Source of the DNA: Allgaiera indica
GTDB taxonomy: Bacteria > Pseudomonadota > Alphaproteobacteria > Rhodobacterales > Rhodobacteraceae
Length of the DNA: 64,000 bases
Assembly: GCF_900106675.1 (NCBI RefSeq)
Contig: NZ_FNOB01000012.1
Location: 1 to 64,000, forward strand
Direction: 5' to 3'
Shown: positions 59,957-64,000 of the stretch, piece after piece
How the letters are laid out: every line of letters begins with the position of its first letter
How positions within the stretch are numbered: the stretch's first letter is position 1
Program-made: the position numbers and the translations under genes
The notes under the pieces: model-generated
The model's database searches: none
The model's input: only the letters and a program-made list of their open reading frames with translations
Told to the model about the DNA's origin: nothing

Positions 59957-62110
59957 CTAGCCGCGCCGGGGGCCGGATCCCGCCTTCGAGGGCCTGCCTT
60001 GGACGAAGCGACGGGTCGGGCGCTCGTCTCCCGGCTTGCCCTGCCGGGCAGGGCCCGCGCCGCGGCCTTGGGGGGGCTTGCCTTTCGGTTTCGGCCCCTT
60101 GCCAGCAGCGCCCTTGCCCGGCGCACCTTTTCCCGCCGGGCTTCTGCCGAACGGCGCCGTGCCGCCCCTCTTGCCGGGGGCGGTTCCATCCCGGGGCCCG
60201 CGGCTTTCCTTGGTCTCCGTCGTGGTGACACTCCCGGCCGTTGCCGGCCGCTTGCGGTGAAGCGAGACCGAGGGGTCGCGCGCAGCCTTCTTTTCGGGGC
60301 TCCAGCGGGGCTTCTTCGGCGCCGGCGATTTCGCGGGGGGCTCGACCGGTTCCGCGTCACGTGCAACCGAGGGCTCGGCAGGGGGCGGCTGCTGAGCGGC
60401 GGGGCGCTTTGCCTCGGCGACAGGCCCCGGACGCTGGGTCTTCGCCGGCCGGTCGGGGCGGGGCGGGCGCGGCGGGCGCGCCGAAGGCTCGGGCCGGCCC
60501 AGGTCCGGCGCGCCAGGCTGCCGGGTCAGCGTCAGCCCCGGCTCGATCTGCAGGCCGGCGCCAAGCGCGGCCTCGAAGCCCGGCGCGGCGGCGGCGGCGA
60601 TCTGCACGAAGGTCTCGGTCCGCCCGACCCGGATCGCGCCGATCTCGGCGCGGGTGATGCGGCCGGTGTTGCACAACTTGGGCAGGATCCAACGGGCCTC
60701 GGCACGGCCCTCGTGCCCCACCGACAGCGCATACCAGACCGAGGCGCCAAAGGCCTGCAGATCGCGCTTGGCGGCAGGGGCGGCGGCACCGGGTGCATTC
60801 GGCGCCGCGATCTCTTCAGGCGCGGACCGCCCCGCGCGCCACAGCCGCAGCACCGCAGCGGCCAGGGCCTCGGGGCCGAACTGTCCGGTCAGCGCCGCGA
60901 CCGCTCCGGCCTCGTCGTCGGCCACCGGCTGGGACAGCTGTGGTGCCGCCAGAAGCCGGGCCTCGTCGCGTTCCAGCACCGCCTCGGCCGAGGGCGCGGG
61001 GCCCCAGCTGGCCTGCAGCTTGGCGGCCTGCAGCAACCGCTGCGCCTTCTTGTAATCGCGCGGCGTGACGATCAGCGCCGAGATCCCCCGGCGCCCGGCC
61101 CGCCCGGTGCGGCCCGAACGGTGCAGTAGCGCCTCGGGGTTTTGCGGCAGGTCGGCATGGATCACCAGTTCCAGCCCCGGCAGGTCGATCCCGCGCGCGG
61201 CCACGTCGGTCGCGACGCAGACCCGCGCGCGGCCGTCGCGCACCGCCTGCAGCGCATGGGTGCGCTCGGTCTGCGACAGCTCGCCTGACAACGCCACCGC
61301 CTGGAAGCCTCGGTTGTGGAACCGGCCCAGCAGGTGCGAGACCTCGGCGCGGGTCTTGCAGAAGACGATCGCCCGCTCGGCCTCATGAAAGCGCAGGAGG
61401 TTGATGATCGCATGTTCGCGGTCACCCTGCGCCACGTTGAGGCATTGATAGTCGATATCGGTGTGCTGGCGCGATTCGCCCGCGGTGCGCAGGCGCAGCG
61501 CGTCGCGCTGGAAGGTGGCGGCCAGCGACTCGATCGCCGGCGGCACGGTGGCCGAGAACATCAATACCCTGCGCTCTGACGGGGCCGCGCCAAGAATGAA
61601 TTCCAGATCCTCGCTGAAGCCCAGATCAAGCATCTCGTCGGCCTCGTCCAGCACCGCCACCCGCAGCGCCGACAGGTCCAGCCCGCCGCGTTCGATATGG
61701 TCACGCAGGCGGCCGGGGGTGCCGACGACGATATGCGCCCCCTGGGCAAGCGCCCGCCGTTCGGTGCGGTAATCCATGCCGCCGACGCAGGAGGCGATGC
61801 GCGCATCGGTGCCGGCATAGAGCCATTCGAATTCGTGCCGGACTTGCAGTGCCAATTCGCGCGTCGGCGCGACGACCAGAGCCATCGGCGCCTCGGCCGG
61901 TCCCAGCCGCTCGGCGCCGGCCAGCAGATCGGGCGCCATGGCGATGCCGAAGGCCACTGTCTTGCCCGATCCGGTCTGGGCCGAGACCAGCAGATCACGC
62001 CCGGCGACGCCGTCCTCCAGGACGGCCAGCTGCACGGAGGTAAGGGTTTCATATCCGCGATCCGCAAGCGCGGCGGCAAGCGGCGGCGCGATGCCGGTCA
62101 AAGAGGTCAT
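59957..62110 (-). CDS. DEAD-box RNA helicase with long basic C-terminal tail
   Basis: A 717-residue ATP-dependent RNA helicase. Motif I is AQTGSGKTVAFGIA, Ia PTRELALQ, II LDEADEMLDLG, III FSATVPP, and the C-terminal RecA lobe has HRSGRTGRAGR. Residues 470-545 look like a DbpA/CsdA-type RNA-binding domain (GASVWYALSVGHEGRAEARW, RVGRTETFVQI). The last 170 residues are Pro/Lys/Arg/Gly-rich (GKGAPGKGAAGKGPKPKGK) and disordered. It likely serves ribosome assembly or cold adaptation. A GGGGC/GCCCC hairpin (62130-62145) sits in its 5-prime leader. Confidence 0.88.
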   Translation of the reverse strand: MTSLTGIAPPLAAALADRGYETLTSVQLAVLEDGVAGRDLLVSAQTGSGKTVAFGIAMAPDLLAGAERLGPAEAPMALVVAPTRELALQVRHEFEWLYAGTDARIASCVGGMDYRTERRALAQGAHIVVGTPGRLRDHIERGGLDLSALRVAVLDEADEMLDLGFSEDLEFILGAAPSERRVLMFSATVPPAIESLAATFQRDALRLRTAGESRQHTDIDYQCLNVAQGDREHAIINLLRFHEAERAIVFCKTRAEVSHLLGRFHNRGFQAVALSGELSQTERTHALQAVRDGRARVCVATDVAARGIDLPGLELVIHADLPQNPEALLHRSGRTGRAGRRGISALIVTPRDYKKAQRLLQAAKLQASWGPAPSAEAVLERDEARLLAAPQLSQPVADDEAGAVAALTGQFGPEALAAAVLRLWRAGRSAPEEIAAPNAPGAAAPAAKRDLQAFGASVWYALSVGHEGRAEARWILPKLCNTGRITRAEIGAIRVGRTETFVQIAAAAAPGFEAALGAGLQIEPGLTLTRQPGAPDLGRPEPSARPPRPPRPDRPAKTQRPGPVAEAKRPAAQQPPPAEPSVARDAEPVEPPAKSPAPKKPRWSPEKKAARDPSVSLHRKRPATAGSVTTTETKESRGPRDGTAPGKRGGTAPFGRSPAGKGAPGKGAAGKGPKPKGKPPQGRGAGPARQGKPGDERPTRRFVQGRPSKAGSGPRRG

Positions 62111-62554
62111 GTCGGTCTTTCAAAGAGGCGGGGCTTCGTGGCCCCGGATGACAGCCCACCCTTTCCCCTTCCCGCCACACGGGCAGCATCGGAAACCCGG
62201 AGCCTGAGGCGCGGCAGATATCGGGTTGCGCACAACAATTCAAGGCTCTGCCGTGGCGAGGCGTTGACTTGGCGAGGTTCTGCCGCGGCAGGGCCCGCGC
62301 CGGACCCGCCACCCCCAGGGGGCCGAGGGGCAGAGACGTGCGGTTCAGCACCCGGATGCTTCGCTCAACCCGCGTCCGCTTCCCGCGTCAGCTTTGCCGG
62401 CCGAGGCGCGCGTCCCGGCCCGGCCGCGCGCGGGTTGGAGGCCGCACATCCCAGGGGGCGCGATGGTCTTGCGGCCCCTGCCGGTCCGGGCGCATCCTGC
62501 GGCCGCGGGGCCTTCCCCGAAGGCGCCGCCGGCATGGAAACCGGCTTTGCCCGG
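62111..62554. other. Intergenic region: helicase leader and promoter, no gene seen
   Basis: 444 bases separate the helicase start from the mtnA stop, both on the minus strand. Near the helicase start a GGGGC-CACGAA-GCCCC hairpin (on the transcript strand, 62130-62145) lies about 20 bases upstream of the ATG. No convincing -35/-10 pair or coding frame was found. Confidence 0.5.
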
Positions 62555-63667
62555 TCACGGGCGGGAAGAGGCGCGCGGCGTGGCCAGATCGGGAAACATC
62601 GCCGCCATCGCGGTTTCGTCGGCGGCGCAAACCCCGCGTTCGGTGATCAGCGCGGTCACCAGTTCTGCCGGGGTCACGTCGAAGGCCGGGTTCCGCGCCG
62701 GCGTGCCGTCGGGGGAAATCTGGACCGAGACGATCCGGCCCTCGGCGTCGCGGCCCTGGACATGGGTCACCTCGGCGCCACCGCGTTCCTCGATCGGGAT
62801 GTCGCGCAGGCCGTCGGAAACCGTCCAGTCGATCGTCGGGGAGGGCAGGGCGACATAGAAGGGGATCCCGTTCGCCCGTGCCGCCAATGCCTTGAGATAG
62901 GTGCCGATCTTGTTGCAGACGTCGCCCCGGGCGGTGGTGCGGTCGGTGCCGACGATGACCAGATCCACCTCGCCATGCTGCATCAGATGGCCGCCGGCGT
63001 TGTCGACGATCAACTCGTGGCTGACGCCATGGCTGTTGAGCTCCCAACTGGTGAGATGCGCGCCTTGGTTGCGGGGGCGGGTCTCGTCGACGAAGACATG
63101 CACGTTGATCCCCGCTTCCACCGCGTGATAGATCGGCGCGGTCGCGGTGCCCCAATCCACCGTCGCGGGCCAGCCGGCGTTGCAATGAGTCAGCACATTG
63201 ACCCGGCGGCCAGCCTTGCGCCGCGCGATCTCGCGGATGATCTTCAGCCCGTGCAGGCCGATCCGGCGGTTGATCTCGACATCCTGGTCGCAGATCTCGG
63301 CGGCGCGGGCGAAGGCCGCGTCGGCGCGTTCCGCCGGCGCAAGCGGGGCCAGAACCCGCGCCATATCATCGAGCGCCCATTTCAGGTTGATCGCGGTGGG
63401 GCGGGTCGCGTGCAGGATATGCCAGGTTTCGCGCAGCGCCGCGTCCGACGGATCGTGGGCCATCTGCACGGCAACGCCATAGGCCGCGGTCGCCCCGATC
63501 AGCGGCGCGCCGCGCACCCACATCTCCTGTATCGCGGCGGCGAAATCCTCGCGCGTCGCCAGGGTCGCGATCCGCAACTCATGCGGCAGCCAGCGCTGAT
63601 CGATGATGCGTACCTCGCCCGATGGTGCGCGCCAGATGGAACGGTAGGGTTTGCCGTCGATCTTCAT
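62555..63667 (-). CDS. mtnA: S-methyl-5-thioribose-1-phosphate isomerase
   Basis: A 370-residue enzyme that converts methylthioribose-1-phosphate to methylthioribulose-1-phosphate in the methionine salvage pathway. The catalytic pair is visible as C162 ([19 protein letters not shown]) and D242 ([20 protein letters not shown]). [17 protein letters not shown] near residue 53 is the family phosphate-binding region. The start ATG at 63667 fits family length; an upstream extension of the frame is Pro-rich and not family-like. No other methionine-salvage gene is seen in the window. Confidence 0.92.
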   Translation of the reverse strand: MKIDGKPYRSIWRAPSGEVRIIDQRWLPHELRIATLATREDFAAAIQEMWVRGAPLIGATAAYGVAVQMAHDPSDAALRETWHILHATRPTAINLKWALDDMARVLAPLAPAERADAAFARAAEICDQDVEINRRIGLHGLKIIREIARRKAGRRVNVLTHCNAGWPATVDWGTATAPIYHAVEAGINVHVFVDETRPRNQGAHLTSWELNSHGVSHELIVDNAGGHLMQHGEVDLVIVGTDRTTARGDVCNKIGTYLKALAARANGIPFYVALPSPTIDWTVSDGLRDIPIEERGGAEVTHVQGRDAEGRIVSVQISPDGTPARNPAFDVTPAELVTALITERGVCAADETAMAAMFPDLATPRASSRP

Positions 63668-63943
63668 CGGGGTTCCTGCTTGCGGTGGCGTCTTTGGGGG
63701 CATGCGGCTGGAAAGGGCCGGGGCATCCCGCCCGTCCGGGGCAGAATTTCGGGGTGCCGGGGAATTGTCAATCGCCACCGGTGAGGGCTGTGCCTTCGGG
63801 CCAGGCAGGGCGAACAAGGTTGCCGCGACGGCGCTTCTTCGTTCCGTGTGGGGGTGGGATGATCGGTTTCAGCGGCCGCACAGCCACGCCTTGCCGGTCC
63901 GCCGGGGCGGGCCGCCCCAGGCAATATGGTGGCGGCCTGCCGG

Positions 63944-64000
63944 TCAGGGCGTCAGGATCATCTTGTTTCCGGCGATCTCGAGCTTCGAGAACCGTTTGAG
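63944..64000 (-). CDS. C-terminal end of an unidentified protein (partial)
   Basis: The last 18 codons of a minus-strand gene appear to run in from beyond the window and end at TGA 63946-63944; the residues read LKRFSKLEIAGNKMILTP. The pattern resembles the terminal beta-strand of a small lipoprotein or META-like domain, but far too little is present to name it. It would be upstream of mtnA on the same strand. Confidence 0.35.
   Translation of the reverse strand, partial: LKRFSKLEIAGNKMILTP

Noticed and set aside
1-64000. tRNA, rRNA, insertion-sequence, prophage or integrase genes
   Set aside because: None recognised on either strand while reading the window.

Overview
The window reads as chromosome from a high-GC alphaproteobacterium, most like the Rhodobacteraceae. 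This is inferred from the very GC-rich codon use, tightly overlapping ATGA/TGATG gene junctions, Tat-type signals on solute-binding proteins, many ABC/TRAP importers, a box benzoyl-CoA pathway and a short cytochrome bd oxidase. No rRNA, tRNA, CRISPR array, phage or insertion sequence was seen.

Region 1 (1-14008, + strand). A decayed dehydrogenase start is followed by a GntR/UTRA regulator with a palindrome in its promoter. Then comes what looks like one long operon: a branched-chain-amino-acid-type ABC importer (binding protein, LivHMGF), a LeuC/LeuD-like [4Fe-4S] hydratase, an isocitrate-lyase-superfamily lyase with the catalytic KRCGH motif, HyuB/HyuA (ATP-dependent oxoprolinase/hydantoinase type), an isochorismatase-fold protein lacking the usual cysteine, and a fumarate-reductase-like flavoprotein. 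Import, ring opening, hydration and C-C cleavage are all encoded together. The substrate is unknown, and this is the best candidate here for an undescribed catabolic system.

Region 2 (14041-24387). A TRAP transporter (dctPQM) and a ThDP-dependent enzyme, preceded by a 39-aa Cys-containing ORF, lie divergent from an IclR regulator. A second Liv-type ABC importer operon follows on the minus strand.

Region 3 (24545-29000, - strand). An arsenic block: an ArsR-ArsC fusion, an arsenic-type GAPDH, the ACR3 arsenite exporter, and a polytopic membrane protein.

Region 4 (29115-43057, + strand). An aerobic hybrid benzoate pathway: a NitT/TauT-type ABC importer (with a 17-codon leader ORF), benzoate-CoA ligase, alpha/beta hydrolase, boxC, boxB, a 57-aa Cys-rich ORF, boxA, a hotdog thioesterase, the regulator BoxR (HTH plus shikimate-kinase-like domain) and a fused enoyl-CoA hydratase/3-hydroxyacyl-CoA dehydrogenase. 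TGCA-N6-TGCA-like sites lie in front of five transcription units, including the importer, and probably define the local BoxR regulon. The BoxD aldehyde dehydrogenase and the final thiolase are not in the window.

Region 5 (43449-64000). An N-methylproline-demethylase-like flavoprotein, a BisC-type molybdoenzyme, an M20 amidohydrolase (hippurate hydrolase is possible, which would feed the benzoate pathway), the cydABDC operon, a membrane-anchored beta-lactamase-fold hydrolase, a lipoprotein subtilase with a barrel-like C-terminus, a DEAD-box RNA helicase with a long basic tail, mtnA, and the last codons of an unidentified gene.
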